Assembly: GCA_947444305.1 (NCBI GenBank)
Contig: CANEZP010000006.1
Coordinates: forward strand, 1-64,000
Length of the DNA stretch: 64,000 nt
Direction: 5' to 3'
Origin: Pseudobdellovibrionaceae bacterium
Lineage (GTDB): Bacteria > Bdellovibrionota > Bdellovibrionia > Bdellovibrionales > UBA1609
In this document: positions 18,176 to 26,860 of the stretch, piece by piece
Layout: each line of letters begins with the position of its first letter
Numbering within the stretch: position 1 is the first letter of the stretch
Translations under genes and position numbers: made by a program
The notes under the pieces: generated by a model
What the model was told of the DNA's origin: nothing
The model's database searches: none
The model's input: only the letters and a program-made list of their open reading frames with translations

Positions 18176-18201
18176 GGGGTGGAGCTCTCCACCCCGCTTT
18201 T
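18176..18201 (+). terminator. Rho-independent terminator of the fasciclin gene
   Basis: A perfect 8-bp stem GGGGTGGA / TCCACCCC with loop GCTC, followed by GCTTTT. A second hairpin (GCGTTGCC / GGCAACGC, 18209-18229) follows at once. Confidence 0.75.
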
Positions 18202-18324
18202 CCGCTTAGCGTTGCCGCCATGGCAACGCTTCGCATTAGTCTTCTGCCGCGAGCCACTCGCCCCGGGCATTGAAGGATTGACTCAGACCCCCACTTCCCC
18301 GAAAACAACCTTGGTCATTATTAT

Positions 18325-18421
18325 GGCCGGGTCCCACGCAATAGCGGTTCTTGTGAACCCCGCCAGGTCCGGAAGGAAGCAACGGTAACAAGAATGCTGT
18401 GTGATGTGGGGTTGCCCGGCC
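18325..18421 (+). ncRNA. ffs: Signal recognition particle 4.5S RNA
   Basis: About 97 nt. It contains the near-universal SRP apical core CCAGGTCCGGAAGGAAGCA (binding site for Ffh) and closes with GGCCGGG pairing with the terminal CCCGGCC, giving the single long hairpin of the small bacterial SRP RNA. It lies just upstream of dnaX, a common arrangement. Ends are set from the base pairing and may be off by a few bases. Confidence 0.95.
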
Positions 18422-18428
18422 ACTCAAC

Positions 18429-18535
18429 ATTGCGGGTCGTAGGCTTACGACCCCTGGGTATCAGATATTGCGGGCTGAATGCTTTCAGCCCTTGGGTAAA
18501 GCAAACATTGCGGGTCGAGTTTACGACCCTTTCAA
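18429..18535 (+). repeat. Three tandem stem-loops between ffs and dnaX
   Basis: Three units, each starting with ATTGC and then a stem: GGGTCGTA/TACGACCC (18434-18453), GGGCTGAA/TTCAGCCC (18472-18491), GGGTCG/CGACCC (18512-18529). The first two have four-base loops and are followed by TGGGTA. The stems differ in sequence yet stay paired, so the structure appears to be conserved. They could be processing or attenuation elements in the ffs-dnaX transcript, or a REP-like repeat family. Confidence 0.75.
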
Positions 18536-18547
18536 AGGTTTAGATCA

Positions 18548-20302
18548 TTGTCTTACGAGGTCATAGCGCGCAGGTGGCGACCGCAGGATTTTCTTGGGCT
18601 GATTGGCCAAGATCATATCCGCACGACTTTGATCAACGCGCTCAAAAACAATCGCTTACACCACGCTCTTCTTTTTACCGGCCCACGCGGGACGGGTAAA
18701 ACTTCGACGGCGCGAATCCTCGCTAAAACTTTACGCTGCCCCAACGCGGTCGACTTTGTTCCCTGCAATAAATGTTCGGAATGCGACGAGATCAATTCCG
18801 GCCGTTCGCTCAACGTCATCGAAATCGACGGGGCTTCGAACAACGGCGTCGACGCGATTCGTGAGCTGCGCGACACCGTCGGCTATTTGCCCTCGAGCGG
18901 GCGCTTTAAAATGTACATCATCGATGAAGTGCATATGCTCTCGACTTCGGCGTTCAACGCTCTTCTCAAAACTTTAGAAGAGCCGCCCGGTCACGTGTAT
19001 TTCGTGATGGCCACGACCGAAGCTCATAAAATCCCGAACACGATTCTTTCGCGCTGCCAGCGCTTTGATTTTCGCCGTATCCCCACGCGCGTGATCGCGC
19101 AGCATCTACAAACCATTTGCGAACGCGACGAGGTGAAGTTCGAAGCCGACGCGCTCTGGATCGTCGCGCGCCAAGGTGACGGTTCGATGCGGGATGCGCA
19201 GTCGCTGCTCGACCAAACGATTAACTTCACCAACGGCGATGTTCGCCGCGATCTCGTCGTCGATACCCTCGGCTTAACCGATCGTGGTTTGCTCTTGCAG
19301 CTGCTCGGCGCGCTGACCGGCCGTGACGTGCCGGCCGCGATCACGGGTATCCAAAGTTTAAATAAAACCGGCAGTGACCCGAAGTTGTTTTTGCTCGACG
19401 TGATGGAGCAGCTTCGCAATACCTTGTTGCTTAAGCTCGGCGCCGACAAAGCGCTCGTCGATCTGCCCGACTCCGAAATTGAAGCGTTGATCAAGATGTC
19501 GGAGGCCTCGACGCCCGAGGAGCTGCACTTGCTCTTCGACATGGCTTTAAAAGGCGCGCAGGATTTGTCGCGCGCTTCCGACACGCAACTTGTTCTAGAA
19601 ATGATTTTGCTTAGAATGGCGGCCGCGCCGAAGGTTAGCTTCGCCGGCCATGCGCAGACCGGTCATGCGCAATCCGCCCACTCAGGACCCTCGAACGCGG
19701 CCCCGGCTCCCGTTCGCCAACCGCCCGCCCGTACCGCCCCCGTGAGGAACGCCCACGCGGCCACGCCCGCAAATACGGGCGCGGATCCGGGGCCGACGGC
19801 GCCCATGCCGACCCAAGCCCATACGCCGGCGCCGCCGCCGCCGAAACCCGAGATCGTGGCCCAAGAGCCCGACGCCGATTCGCCGGTACAGCAGCAGTTT
19901 CGATCGCTCGTCGAAAAAATCAAAGACGTGAACGGACTCGTCGGCGCGCAGCTCGAAAATTGTTTCGTGATTAAGCTCGAGGGCAAACAGCTCTTCTTGG
20001 GCGTGTCACAGAAGCACCGCTTCTTATTTGATAAGTTAAATCAGCCCGAGTTTAAGAAAAAAGTGGTGAACTACGTTTCCAGCTTCTGGGGGCCGGGTTA
20101 CACTTTGGACATTCAGCTCGGCGATTCGCGCGGGCAACCCGAGAACATGACGCCCAAAGTTTTAGGCGCCAAACTCGAGGAAGACCGCCAGTCGGCGCTT
20201 CGTAAAGAAATCGAAGCTCACCCGCTGGTGCAGTCGGCGCAATCGGTTTTCAAAACGGAAATCAAATCCATTAAAGAGGTTCCCTCAAGGAGTAAGTCAT
20301 GA
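18548..20302 (+). CDS. dnaX: DNA polymerase III subunit gamma/tau
   Basis: Clamp-loader ATPase of the replicase. 584 residues: Walker A GPRGTGKTS (45-53), zinc module with C64, C73, C76, C79, Walker B IIDEVHMLS, sensor/SRC motif SRCQRFDF. A Pro/Ala-rich linker (about 360-445) leads to a tau-type C-terminal domain. The start is TTG at 18548; it gives the canonical MSYEVIARRWRP and has AAAGG upstream. I see no clear A-rich slippery site for a gamma form. Its last codon overlaps the ybaB start (ATGA). Confidence 0.96.
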   Translation: MSYEVIARRWRPQDFLGLIGQDHIRTTLINALKNNRLHHALLFTGPRGTGKTSTARILAKTLRCPNAVDFVPCNKCSECDEINSGRSLNVIEIDGASNNGVDAIRELRDTVGYLPSSGRFKMYIIDEVHMLSTSAFNALLKTLEEPPGHVYFVMATTEAHKIPNTILSRCQRFDFRRIPTRVIAQHLQTICERDEVKFEADALWIVARQGDGSMRDAQSLLDQTINFTNGDVRRDLVVDTLGLTDRGLLLQLLGALTGRDVPAAITGIQSLNKTGSDPKLFLLDVMEQLRNTLLLKLGADKALVDLPDSEIEALIKMSEASTPEELHLLFDMALKGAQDLSRASDTQLVLEMILLRMAAAPKVSFAGHAQTGHAQSAHSGPSNAAPAPVRQPPARTAPVRNAHAATPANTGADPGPTAPMPTQAHTPAPPPPKPEIVAQEPDADSPVQQQFRSLVEKIKDVNGLVGAQLENCFVIKLEGKQLFLGVSQKHRFLFDKLNQPEFKKKVVNYVSSFWGPGYTLDIQLGDSRGQPENMTPKVLGAKLEEDRQSALRKEIEAHPLVQSAQSVFKTEIKSIKEVPSRSKS

Positions 20303-20622
20303 AAGGTATGGGCGGCGGCGGAATGCAGGCATTGATGAGACAAGCCAATCAAATGCAGGCCCGCATGAAGAAGATGCAGGAAGAGCTCGCGGTTAAAGAG
20401 TTCGAGTCCACTTCGGGCGGCGGCGCGGTGAAAATCGTCATGCTCGGCGATTACAAAGTGAAGTCGGTTGAGATCCAAGACGACGTGCTCAAAGCCGGTG
20501 ATAAAGACATGCTTCAAGATCTCATGGTCACCGCAATGAACGAAGCCATCCGGGTGGTTAAAACCACGTCTGACGCCGAAATGGCGAAGATCACCGGTGG
20601 ATTTTCAGTCCCGGGAATGTAA
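20299..20622 (+). CDS. ebfC: YbaB/EbfC-family nucleoid-associated protein
   Basis: A 107-residue DNA-binding dimer protein. Family features are the Met/Gln-rich N-terminal helix (MQALMRQANQMQARMKKMQEEL) and GGGAVKIVMLGDYKVKSVEI. It overlaps dnaX by four bases and precedes recR by nine bases, the classic dnaX-ybaB-recR operon. Known members bind DNA broadly; a role with RecR in repair is proposed for the family. Confidence 0.95.
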   Translation: MKGMGGGGMQALMRQANQMQARMKKMQEELAVKEFESTSGGGAVKIVMLGDYKVKSVEIQDDVLKAGDKDMLQDLMVTAMNEAIRVVKTTSDAEMAKITGGFSVPGM

Positions 20623-20631
20623 CAATTCCGA

Positions 20632-21249
20632 ATGCTCCAAAAGATCCCCAGCCTTAATCAATTGGTTCATGAACTGAGCCGCCTCCCGGGCATCGGCCCA
20701 AAGACGGCTCAGCGCTTGGCCTATCACCTTCTTCGTTCGCAGGATGAATACGTTCAGTCCCTGCGCGATGCTTTGAAAGGCGTTAAAGAAAAAATCAAAG
20801 AGTGCCCGGTCTGCTTTTCGTTCACCGAAGAAGAGGACATGTGCCACTTCTGCAAGGACGTCATGCGCAGCGCCGATTCGCTTTGCGTGGTCGAGGATCC
20901 GGCCGATATCGAGCGCATCGAATCGTCGGGGTCATTCCGCGGTCGCTACCACGTTTTGCACGGCGCGATCTCGCCTTTAGACGGGGTATCCCCTTCCGAC
21001 CTGAAAATTCAAGCTCTCCTAGACCGTCTAGAACCGAATCCTGACGGCACCCGGCAGGTCCAGGAAGTGATTTTAGCCCTCGATGCCGATTTGGAAGGCG
21101 ACACCACGGTTCTTTACTTGGCAAAAATCCTAAAAGACATGAATATCAAAACATCGAGGATTGCTCACGGCGTACCCATCGGTGGTGATATCGATTATAT
21201 TGATTACCGGACTTTGGGTCGCGCCATCGAAAATCGAATCATTGTCTGA
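20632..21249 (+). CDS. recR: Recombination mediator RecR
   Basis: Loads RecA at single-strand gaps with RecF/RecO. 205 residues: N-terminal HhH (LSRLPGIGPKTAQRLAYHLL), zinc finger C58, C61, C71, C74, Toprim domain starting LCVVEDPADIE, and C-terminal Walker-B-like region with IAHGVPIGGDIDYIDYRTL. The length is standard. It is followed ten bases later by mglA. Confidence 0.96.
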   Translation: MLQKIPSLNQLVHELSRLPGIGPKTAQRLAYHLLRSQDEYVQSLRDALKGVKEKIKECPVCFSFTEEEDMCHFCKDVMRSADSLCVVEDPADIERIESSGSFRGRYHVLHGAISPLDGVSPSDLKIQALLDRLEPNPDGTRQVQEVILALDADLEGDTTVLYLAKILKDMNIKTSRIAHGVPIGGDIDYIDYRTLGRAIENRIIV

Positions 21250-21259
21250 ATGGGAATAA

Positions 21260-21850
21260 ATGTCGTTTATCAATTACAACGCTAAAGAAATTCACTGCAA
21301 GATCGTTTACTACGGTCCTTCTTTGGGCGGCAAAACGACCAATCTACAATGGGTTTACCACCAGACCGCCTCGCCCGAGAAATCCGAACTCTTCTCCCTG
21401 CCCGGCGATGTCGAACGTACTTTGTTTTTTGATTTCTTGCCCCTCAACGTGGGTGAGATCCGTGGCTTCAAGACCCGTTTTCACCTGTACACCGTTCCCG
21501 GGCAGGTGGTTTACGATGCTTCACGCAAGCTGATTTTAAAAGGTCTCGACGGCGTCGTCTTCGTGGCCGACTCACAGAGCGAGCGCATGGAAGAGAATCT
21601 CCAGTCGATGGAGAATTTGAAGAAGAATCTCGAGCAACAGGGTTACGACATCAAAGATATTCCACTGGTGCTTCAGTACAACAAGCGGGATTTACCGAAC
21701 GCGATGCCGCTCAATGAGCTACGCGGCGCTTTAAACAAATACAACTCTGTGGATTTTGAAAGCACGGCTTCCGAAGGCAAGGGCGTTTTCGAATCGCTAC
21801 GTACGGTCTCGAAGTCGATCATCAACGTGCTCAAGGGCGGCGATCTCTAG
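21260..21850 (+). CDS. mglA: MglA-type small GTPase (gliding/polarity)
   Basis: A 196-residue Ras-like GTPase. The P-loop is GPSLGGKTT (19-27), the switch II region reads YTVPGQVVYDASRK and the base-recognition motif is YNKRDLP. MglA sets cell polarity and drives gliding or type IV pilus switching in myxobacteria, and has been tied to prey invasion in Bdellovibrio. No mglB is adjacent. It is probably co-transcribed with dnaX-ybaB-recR. Confidence 0.93.
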   Translation: MSFINYNAKEIHCKIVYYGPSLGGKTTNLQWVYHQTASPEKSELFSLPGDVERTLFFDFLPLNVGEIRGFKTRFHLYTVPGQVVYDASRKLILKGLDGVVFVADSQSERMEENLQSMENLKKNLEQQGYDIKDIPLVLQYNKRDLPNAMPLNELRGALNKYNSVDFESTASEGKGVFESLRTVSKSIINVLKGGDL

Positions 21851-21893
21851 AGCGCGGCCTGACGTACTGAGTAGCCTGACATCCCGAACAATC

Positions 21894-22577
21894 TTACATT
21901 CCAAACAACAACGACAAGTAATAGATCTCGTTTTGCATGCGGACCGGGCGGTTGCCTAAGGTTTCGAGCTTCTTCGTTTGCATGATGGCTTCGCGCGCGG
22001 CCAGGCGTACGCCGAAACGGTCGTTGAACGAAATTTCGACCCCACCCTCACCGTAGTAGCCCGAACCCATGATCACGTCCTTGGCTTTGTAATCCGAACC
22101 GGTGGAAGACAGCGTTGAGATGCGCGTGCCGTAAGCGACTTGATTATAGCTGCCGATGCCGCCGCCTTCGATGTATGGGCGGAACCAATAGTTATCGATG
22201 ATCTTAAACTTCACGCCCAGGGTGGCCTCGTACATCGTCGATTTAAACGGTACGTTGTCCATCGAGTAGGTCGTGCTGGAAGACAGATTGGAGTAATCGT
22301 AATTCGCTAAACCTTCGGCGCTCATGTAGTTCAAACCGAAGGTGAGATAAAGGTGCAAGATATTGAAGCCGCGTTCGAGCGCCGCCGCGAAGTAAGTTCC
22401 CCGCTCCATCTTATAATCGGCCGAAGGACTCTGGGTGCTAAAATCCGCAAAGCCTACGCCCACGCTGCCGCGAAAACCTAAACCGCTCGTAGGTAAGGTC
22501 GGAAGACCGCGGATATTTTGCGCGTGCGCCAAACCTGAACTTAGAATCACGCCGAGAAGTAATACAAATCTGAACAT
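21894..22577 (-). CDS. Outer-membrane beta-barrel protein
   Basis: A 227-residue protein with a signal peptide (MFRFVLLLGVILSSGLAHAQ, cleavage after AHA). The rest alternates aromatic and polar residues in strands (SVGVGFADFS, LYLTFGLNYMS, WFRPYIEGGG, YYLSLLFGM) as in small OmpW/OmpA-like barrels. I chose ATG 22577 because GGAGGAATT stands just before it; an upstream in-frame ATG would contain that ribosome-binding site. Function is unknown. Confidence 0.75.
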   Translation of the reverse strand: MFRFVLLLGVILSSGLAHAQNIRGLPTLPTSGLGFRGSVGVGFADFSTQSPSADYKMERGTYFAAALERGFNILHLYLTFGLNYMSAEGLANYDYSNLSSSTTYSMDNVPFKSTMYEATLGVKFKIIDNYWFRPYIEGGGIGSYNQVAYGTRISTLSSTGSDYKAKDVIMGSGYYGEGGVEISFNDRFGVRLAAREAIMQTKKLETLGNRPVRMQNEIYYLSLLFGM

Positions 22578-22795
22578 CGTGAATTCCTCCATATAAGGTA
22601 TCGACGGGACGCCGTCTTATCTTGAGACGACCCGGACCAAATTTTGAGTCGTCACGGGCCCGCGATGACCAAACCCGGACGATAGTCCGTTTACAGCGAC
22701 CAAAACTTTTACGCTCTCAAGAAGTTTAGACGGTTTTAGTGCGGTCCCCCGCTTGCAATTCATGATGGTGGGGAATTTGTTTTTTGGGGGTTACC

Positions 22796-23092
22796 ATGAT
22801 CATTCGTTTCGCGCTGCTTATGGCGGTGCTCTATTTTGTGCCCAAAGAAGCCTACGCTAAAAATATTCAAGCGCCCAAGCCCGCGCCCGCGGTTGAGGCG
22901 ACCGGTGAGGCCGGCGCCGACGCTCCGGCTGCCGACGATGATAATGAGCCGGAAGAGATCATGCATCGCAAGGGACTCGCCGTGCACTTAGGTCTCTCGC
23001 AACAGGAAGTCGTGTTCGGCAAGCCGCGCAACTTCCGTTCGGAAAGCTTGAATAACTTCGGCCTCGATCCCATCACGGATGAAGAACAATAA
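22796..23092 (+). CDS. Small secreted hypothetical protein
   Basis: A 98-residue protein with a signal peptide (MIIRFALLMAVLYFVPKEAYA). The mature part is low complexity: Pro/Ala-rich then acidic (ADDDNEPEE). TTGGGGGTT precedes ATG 22796. It ends 24 bases before nadA. No family recognised. Confidence 0.6.
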   Translation: MIIRFALLMAVLYFVPKEAYAKNIQAPKPAPAVEATGEAGADAPAADDDNEPEEIMHRKGLAVHLGLSQQEVVFGKPRNFRSESLNNFGLDPITDEEQ

Positions 23093-23116
23093 AAAGAGTG
23101 CTATACCTGGCCGGGC

Positions 23117-24073
23117 ATGGAAGATGTCACCGGCCGCATCAATAGACTAAAACGCGAAAAGAACGCGCTCCTCCTCGCCCATTACTACGAGGACGGCGCC
23201 ATTCAAGACATCGCCGATTTTGTGGGCGATAGTCTCGCGCTTGCCCAATGGGGTGAACAATCCAAACACCCCGTCATCCTGATGGCCGGCGTAGTCTTCA
23301 TGGGCGAAAGCGTAAAAATCCTTTCGCCCGACAAGACCGTGCTGGTGCCCGATCTCAACGCCGGCTGTTCGCTGGTGCAGCATTCACCCTACGAAAAGTA
23401 CCTGGCCTGGCGACGCGAGCACCGTGACGCCATTTGCGTGACCTACGTCAACAGTAGCGCCGAGGTTAAAAGCATCACGGACGTCTGTTGCACCTCAAGC
23501 AACGCCGAGAAGATCATCGACGCCATCCCGAAGGACCGGCGCATCCTGTTCGGCCCCGACCGCAACCTGGGGCGCTATCTCGCGAAGAAGCTTAATCGCG
23601 AGATGATCCTCTGGCCGGGCGCTTGCGAAGTGCACATTTTATTTTCCGACCGCAAATTGTTCGAGATGAAAACCGAACATCCCGACGCCGTCGTCATCGC
23701 GCATCCGGAATGCGACGAAGTCATTTTAAAATACGCCGACATCATCGGCGCGACTTCCCGCTTACTCGACGAGGTAAAAAACAATCCCGCGAAGAAGTTT
23801 ATCGTCGCGACCGAATACGGGATTTTCCACCAAATGCAGAAAGCACGGCCCGACGCGCTCCTGTTGCAAGCGCCGGCGAACAATTGCGCGTGCAATGAAT
23901 GTCCCTACATGAAGATGAACACCTTAGATAAAATCGCGCACGCCCTCGAGACCCTTAAGCCCGAGGTTGAAATCGCGCCCGCGCTGCTCTCGAAGGCGCG
24001 CACCAGTTTGACCCGGATGATGGCGATCAGCCGTGGGGAAAGGGTCGAATGGCCGGCGGCTTTCAACGACTAG
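23117..24073 (+). CDS. nadA: Quinolinate synthase A
   Basis: Condenses iminoaspartate with DHAP to quinolinate in de novo NAD synthesis. The 318-residue protein has the [4Fe-4S] cysteines in PDLNAGCSLV, LWPGACEVHI and the C-terminal ANNCACNECPYMKMN. LLAHYYEDGAIQDIADFVGDSL is the family N-terminal signature. No nadB or nadC is in the window. It overlaps the following phosphopantetheinyl transferase by 25 bases. Confidence 0.96.
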   Translation: MEDVTGRINRLKREKNALLLAHYYEDGAIQDIADFVGDSLALAQWGEQSKHPVILMAGVVFMGESVKILSPDKTVLVPDLNAGCSLVQHSPYEKYLAWRREHRDAICVTYVNSSAEVKSITDVCCTSSNAEKIIDAIPKDRRILFGPDRNLGRYLAKKLNREMILWPGACEVHILFSDRKLFEMKTEHPDAVVIAHPECDEVILKYADIIGATSRLLDEVKNNPAKKFIVATEYGIFHQMQKARPDALLLQAPANNCACNECPYMKMNTLDKIAHALETLKPEVEIAPALLSKARTSLTRMMAISRGERVEWPAAFND

Positions 24074-24594
24074 TATCACTCGTTCACAAACATCATCCTG
24101 AGATGCGCGCGCAAGGCACTTCGCTGTGGGGCGCTAGGGAAGAGAATTACCGCGAGCACATACGCGCCTCGATCAAGGAAGTCCTTCAGGCCGAAGAGCA
24201 CGTCGCCGATCTCGCGCGGCCGCCGCGGTCGAACACTTTTTCCATCAGTGTTTCGCACGCCCCGAACTTCGGCGGTTGGGTCGCGATTCCCCTACCCGCG
24301 CGCATAGGTTTCGACGTCGAAGAGGGCCGCCGCATTTCCGAGAAGGTGATCCAGCGCATGAGCACCGAGGCCGAGCGCAAAGACTGCCCGAATCCTTCGT
24401 TTCTCTGGTGCGCGAAGGAAGCTTACTTCAAAGCCCTCGCCCAAGACCAACCCCAAGCGATCACGCAACTCAACATTAGCGATTGGGAATTGCTCGAGCC
24501 GGATTTTTATTCGTTCCGCGCTTCACCGCACAAAGCCGGCCACGGTTGGGTTTTAAATCACGAGCCGTTTCTCTACGGCATCTGCTTCGTCTAA
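24049..24594 (+). CDS. 4'-phosphopantetheinyl transferase superfamily protein
   Basis: A 181-residue single-domain enzyme. Family motifs are SISVSHAPNFGGWVA, IGFDVEEGRR (Mg-binding Asp and Glu) and WCAKEAYFKAL (catalytic Glu and Lys). It would transfer the phosphopantetheine arm of CoA to a carrier protein; whether the acyl carrier protein (AcpS role) or a secondary-metabolism carrier is unclear. GGGGAAAGGG precedes the ATG, which lies inside nadA. Confidence 0.85.
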   Translation: MAGGFQRLVSLVHKHHPEMRAQGTSLWGAREENYREHIRASIKEVLQAEEHVADLARPPRSNTFSISVSHAPNFGGWVAIPLPARIGFDVEEGRRISEKVIQRMSTEAERKDCPNPSFLWCAKEAYFKALAQDQPQAITQLNISDWELLEPDFYSFRASPHKAGHGWVLNHEPFLYGICFV

Positions 24595-24750
24595 GCGAAT
24601 TGCTTCGTCTCAATAAGAGACCCCGATTTGACTTCTGTCGAACTCTTGTTCAGCAAAAAAAATAGAGTTGGAATCATCCTTCACCTTTGGTCCAGGCCGG
24701 CCGATGAGTCTAGTAAGACATTAGAAGTACCAGCCAGAAGGATCGATGAG

Positions 24751-25152
24751 ATGAAAGCCGAACGAAGAATCGCTACCAGAAAAGTCGTAGACCTAATTCA
24801 CGTGAATGAGCTGACTTCGCTCTCGAGTTACTCGGTGATCGCCAGCCTCGGCGTGATCGTGGATGCTTCACAAACCGGTTTTTTACTTAGCGTCGACCGC
24901 TCGCAATTGATGCCCAAAGAATATAGAGAGAATTTGTCGCTCGCGAGCTTAGTCGGTCACCAAGTCGTTATGTATTTGCCGCAAATGAATTTAGATTTGG
25001 ACGGCACCGTGACCCGCGCCGATCACGTCGGTAAGGGCAAATTCGAAATCGCGATTACGTTTTCGCCGGAAGTACCTGAATATTGGAGAGGTTGTTTGGT
25101 CGATCTTTTGCCCGCACCGGGTGAGATCGTGAACGACGATCCGAAGTCCTAG
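24751..25152 (+). CDS. PilZ-domain protein (c-di-GMP binding)
   Basis: A 133-residue protein. The two PilZ motifs are present: RxxxR within ERRIATRK at the N-terminus and DxSxxG as VDASQTGFLLSV about 40 residues later. It should bind cyclic di-GMP and act as an effector in motility or surface behaviour. ATG 24751 is favoured by AGAAGGA at the right distance; a longer reading upstream adds unrelated residues. Confidence 0.75.
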   Translation: MKAERRIATRKVVDLIHVNELTSLSSYSVIASLGVIVDASQTGFLLSVDRSQLMPKEYRENLSLASLVGHQVVMYLPQMNLDLDGTVTRADHVGKGKFEIAITFSPEVPEYWRGCLVDLLPAPGEIVNDDPKS

Positions 25153-25161
25153 TTCCTAACC

Positions 25162-25722
25162 CTACTGAGCGGCGTGCAAACGCTGCTTCATGATCTCGAG
25201 CACTTCTTCGTACGAACGGGGTTGCTCGCCCTCGCACAAAGCGCCCCACTTCATCAAGCCGGCCATGTCTTTCAAAACTTCTTTTTCTTTGTTCACGTCG
25301 ACGCCCAAGTCACTCACGAATTGTGTGGTGTACTCGGAAGGGTCGGCCGTTTCATCGATGGTGGAATAGTAAGCCGTGTATAAGCGGTGAGCATCGAACA
25401 AGCGTTGTAACTTGGATTCCTGAATTTTCGAATAGCCATAAGCGCTGCCGCCGATCGCCGTGGCGCCCGCTGAGCAAGCCACGAGACCGGCCACCGTACG
25501 GCGGAGGCCTACGCAAGCAACGCCGGCCGCGCCGACGATCGCGGCGCTGTACATAGAATTGCTTTGGCGATTTTCGATCGTTTTATGCGATTTAAAAAAT
25601 TCGGTGTTGGCTTTGCGGAACGATTTCACGCACACGCTTTCCTCTTCCGTTTGCGCAAAAGCGCCGGTCGAGAAGCTTGCCATCAGAATTACAGAAAGAA
25701 TCGTCGCCTTCGCTCTCATCAT
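25162..25722 (-). CDS. Hypothetical secreted/membrane protein with glycine-rich segment
   Basis: About 186 residues, starting MMRAKATILSVILMASFSTGAFAQ, a signal peptide. The mature part has two hydrophobic Gly/Ala-rich stretches (AAIVGAAGVACVGL and AGLVACSAGATAIGG), which could form a hairpin in a membrane, then a helical C-terminus. No strong ribosome-binding site picks the start; an ATG ten codons upstream is possible. Family unknown. Confidence 0.6.
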   Translation of the reverse strand: MMRAKATILSVILMASFSTGAFAQTEEESVCVKSFRKANTEFFKSHKTIENRQSNSMYSAAIVGAAGVACVGLRRTVAGLVACSAGATAIGGSAYGYSKIQESKLQRLFDAHRLYTAYYSTIDETADPSEYTTQFVSDLGVDVNKEKEVLKDMAGLMKWGALCEGEQPRSYEEVLEIMKQRLHAAQ

Positions 25723-25840
25723 GACGGGGACAAATTGCATTTCAGGTGCCATAGAATGTCGCTTCGGCTAAGGGTTTAAATCGATATGGCAAATCCGGCT
25801 TGTTTAACTGATTTTCGCACCGGGCATTATTTACTAAAAC

Positions 25841-26479
25841 TCACAAGTCGACGAAACCACTCAAGTTCTTCTCCGAACCGATGATGATGTTGTAGTGAAG
25901 CGGCAAAAACCAAGAAATCGCTTCGCTCATCGGCCGAAAATCTTTGGGTTTCAGGTCATTCAATGATTCGCTCGAAAACAGCAAATCGACCGTTTTAAAA
26001 TCCTGCGAAGACAGCACCGTGATCCTTGGGTGAGCCATTCCTTGCGCGTTCATGAATTCACGCATCACCTTGCGCACGAACATGGGGAGATATTGCTCAG
26101 TCGGGGCACCGATGATCATGTCCTCATTTTCGGCAATGGTGACGGAACCCGGCTTAGGCGTGAATCCGGTCGTAACGAATTGCCGGGTCATCGCGTAATT
26201 CCACAACATGCCGTAGGTGAAGACGTAATCGGGAATCATCTTGTGGGTATTCAGCGCGAGCCCTATCCCGCGGGTGGCGGTCCACTCGAGCACGGTCAGG
26301 AAAGGCTGATCGCCCTCGGGTCCGCTTTTGATCAAAAGATAGGGCCAGCCGTCGGGCCCCGCCTTGGCCTGCTCTTCAAAAATCTGGACCTTGGCCTGTG
26401 GGATAAGCGATAGGAAATCGGCTTCCCATTTATCGTCACGCTTACTCTCGGGTTGTTGCAGAAGAAGGTCCAAATCCAT
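25841..26479 (-). CDS. Hypothetical cytoplasmic protein (SseB-like?)
   Basis: About 212 residues from ATG 26479 (MDLDLLLQQPESKRDD). No signal peptide. Mixed alpha/beta sequence with an acidic middle; I see no catalytic motif. A TTG 36 codons upstream would add a hydrophobic N-terminus but would overlap the divergent ElaB-like gene, so I reject it. The resemblance to SseB-type secretion-associated proteins is only vague. Confidence 0.6.
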   Translation of the reverse strand: MDLDLLLQQPESKRDDKWEADFLSLIPQAKVQIFEEQAKAGPDGWPYLLIKSGPEGDQPFLTVLEWTATRGIGLALNTHKMIPDYVFTYGMLWNYAMTRQFVTTGFTPKPGSVTIAENEDMIIGAPTEQYLPMFVRKVMREFMNAQGMAHPRITVLSSQDFKTVDLLFSSESLNDLKPKDFRPMSEAISWFLPLHYNIIIGSEKNLSGFVDL

Positions 26480-26557
26480 GGCGCAAGAGTTACCGCTAGA
26501 ACGCTCCAGGAGCAACGGTAAAGCGCCGATAAAACAGGACAACCCGAGGAGTGCAAC

Positions 26558-26860
26558 ATGACCGGCAAGCCGAAGAATTTGTCCCAAGCGATCGACGATT
26601 TAGAGAACGATTCACAAGCCGCAACCGCGGGCATCCAAGATCGTCTTAAATCTGAATTCCATAAGATCGAGGAGACCCTCGCTTCTTTGCGCCCCCACCT
26701 CGAAGACCTGACCGGCAAATTGGGCGACGAGGCCAAAAAGGCGAAGAGCAAAGTCGAAGGCAAAGTTCAGGAAAATCCTTGGGCCACCGTCGGCATCGTC
26801 GCGATCCTCGCTTTTGTACTCGGCTTCTTTTTCGCTTCGAAAATCAAACGGGACGAATAG
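26558..26860 (+). CDS. ElaB/YqjD-like (DUF883) membrane-anchored protein
   Basis: A 100-residue protein: long amphipathic helices, then a Gly/Ala-flavoured C-terminal transmembrane helix (WATVGIVAILAFVLGFFFASKIKR). This is the layout of ElaB/YqjD, inner-membrane proteins that bind ribosomes in stationary phase. GAGGAG precedes the ATG. The next gene begins directly after its stop. Confidence 0.8.
   Translation: MTGKPKNLSQAIDDLENDSQAATAGIQDRLKSEFHKIEETLASLRPHLEDLTGKLGDEAKKAKSKVEGKVQENPWATVGIVAILAFVLGFFFASKIKRDE

Noticed and set aside
18278-18283. TTGACT as a -35 box for ffs
   Set aside because: No -10 hexamer at the right spacing; the TATTAT before the RNA is too close to its 5' end.
19024-19584. 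Minus-strand frame inside dnaX
   Set aside because: Antisense shadow rich in Ser/Arg, no start signal.
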